Shown here: piece after piece, positions 7,194-7,596 of the stretch
Layout: every line of letters begins with the position of its first letter
Position numbering within the stretch: the stretch's first letter is position 1
Assembly (NCBI GenBank): GCA_017429885.1
Contig: JAFROA010000196.1
Span: forward strand, 1 to 7,596
Source of the DNA: Bacteroidales bacterium
GTDB lineage: Bacteria > Bacteroidota > Bacteroidia > Bacteroidales > UBA932
DNA length: 7,596 bases
Reading direction: 5' to 3'
Position numbers and translations under genes: made by a program
The notes under the pieces: generated by a model
Databases searched by the model: none
What the model saw: only the letters and a program-made list of their open reading frames with translations
What the model was told of the DNA's origin: nothing

Positions 7194-7201
7194 TATTTTC
7201 G
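7194..7201 (+). promoter_or_regulatory. Possible plus-strand -7 promoter element for the metallopeptidase gene
   Basis: TATTTTCG differs from TAnnTTTG at one position. A TTTG lies at 7167-7170, 23 bases upstream, slightly beyond the normal spacing. It lies 19 bases before the ATG at 7221. It forms one arm of the palindrome AAAATA-AC-TATTTT (7186-7199), whose other arm overlaps the minus-strand element. Confidence 0.3.
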
Positions 7202-7220
7202 TGGAACTTTGACAGAGTCC

Positions 7221-7596
7221 ATGGAGAAAGTGTACGAAGATCCCGTTATCGGAGCGGTGGTTTTGAGGAAAACCAGCCGCTCCAGGAGGATTTCACTGAG
7301 GGTAAGCCCTCGTGGGGGCGTGACCGTCTCTATGCCTTGGATAGTACCGTTCAGGGTTGGCTTGGAGTTCTTCCTCTCCAGAAGGGAATGGGTTCTTGAG
7401 ACAATTGAGCGTCAGAATAAAAGGTTTGTTGATGAGCCTATCCTCACGCCAGAGGAGATTGAGTCTTTGCGCAAGGAGGCGAAAAAGGTGCTGCCTGCGA
7501 GGTTGTCCGAGCTTGCCCGGAAATATTCTTTTGAGTATAACCAAGTCAGGATCAAGCATAACGTCTCCAACTGGGGGAGTTGCTCACGGAAAGGCA
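7221..7596 (+). CDS. YgjP/DUF45-type zinc metallopeptidase, 3'-truncated by window end
   Basis: An open frame from ATG 7221 runs off the right edge, giving 125 residues. The N-terminus KVYEDPVIGAVVLRKTSRSRRISLRVSPRGGVTVSMPW resembles the strand-rich opening of YgjP-like proteins, where a conserved run of Arg residues precedes the first beta strands. The end shows VRIKHNVSNWGSCSRKG (109-125), close to the family signature R-x-x-x-x-W-G-S-C-S that lies just before the HExxH zinc site. The zinc-binding HExxH itself would be outside the window, so catalytic competence cannot be judged. The ATG lies 63 bases from the divergent fucosidase start. There is no strong Shine-Dalgarno sequence. Its cellular role is poorly defined in the family and I see no functional link to the sugar-acid operon. 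Confidence 0.85.
   Translation, partial: MEKVYEDPVIGAVVLRKTSRSRRISLRVSPRGGVTVSMPWIVPFRVGLEFFLSRREWVLETIERQNKRFVDEPILTPEEIESLRKEAKKVLPARLSELARKYSFEYNQVRIKHNVSNWGSCSRKG

Overview
The window looks like a chromosomal segment of an uncultured Bacteroidota, probably Bacteroidales. The reasons are the closeness of KdgK, the short-chain dehydrogenase and the tagaturonate-epimerase-like protein to forms I recall from Bacteroidales, the weak or absent Shine-Dalgarno sites, and a TAnnTTTG-type promoter element. Base composition is moderate in GC. TGA is used as a normal stop codon (it ends the genes at 869-2149 and 4985-5824).

Layout. Positions 2-5824 carry five same-strand, tightly packed genes for sugar-acid catabolism: (1) a 5'-truncated 2-keto-3-deoxygluconate kinase (kdgK) interrupted by an in-frame TGA at 545-547; (2) a LarA/DUF2088-family nickel-pincer hydroxyacid racemase/epimerase, 3 bases downstream; (3) after a 206-base gap dominated by a 165-base foldback repeat, a 6-phosphogluconate dehydrogenase (gnd); (4) a UxaE-type tagaturonate/fructuronate epimerase 12 bases later; (5) an SDR oxidoreductase of the D-mannonate oxidoreductase (fructuronate reductase) type 4 bases later. 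A secreted GH29 alpha-L-fucosidase lies on the opposite strand (5829-7157), converging on the operon with only 4 bases between stop codons. A 63-base divergent intergenic region then precedes a YgjP/DUF45-type metallopeptidase gene (7221 onward) that runs off the right edge.

How the genes fit together (inference from families). UxaE links the galacturonate branch (tagaturonate) to the glucuronate branch (fructuronate), and the SDR reduces fructuronate to D-mannonate. D-mannonate can be dehydrated to 2-keto-3-deoxygluconate (the dehydratase is not in the window) and phosphorylated by KdgK. The LarA-family enzyme keeps the His/Lys/His residues of the nickel-pincer cofactor site at LarA spacing. 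Beside gnd, it suggests C2 epimerisation between D-mannonate and D-gluconate, which would open a second exit via gluconate and 6-phosphogluconate into the pentose phosphate pathway. The interrupted kdgK in this copy makes that alternative exit especially worth testing. The other unusual element is the foldback repeat abutting the start of gnd.
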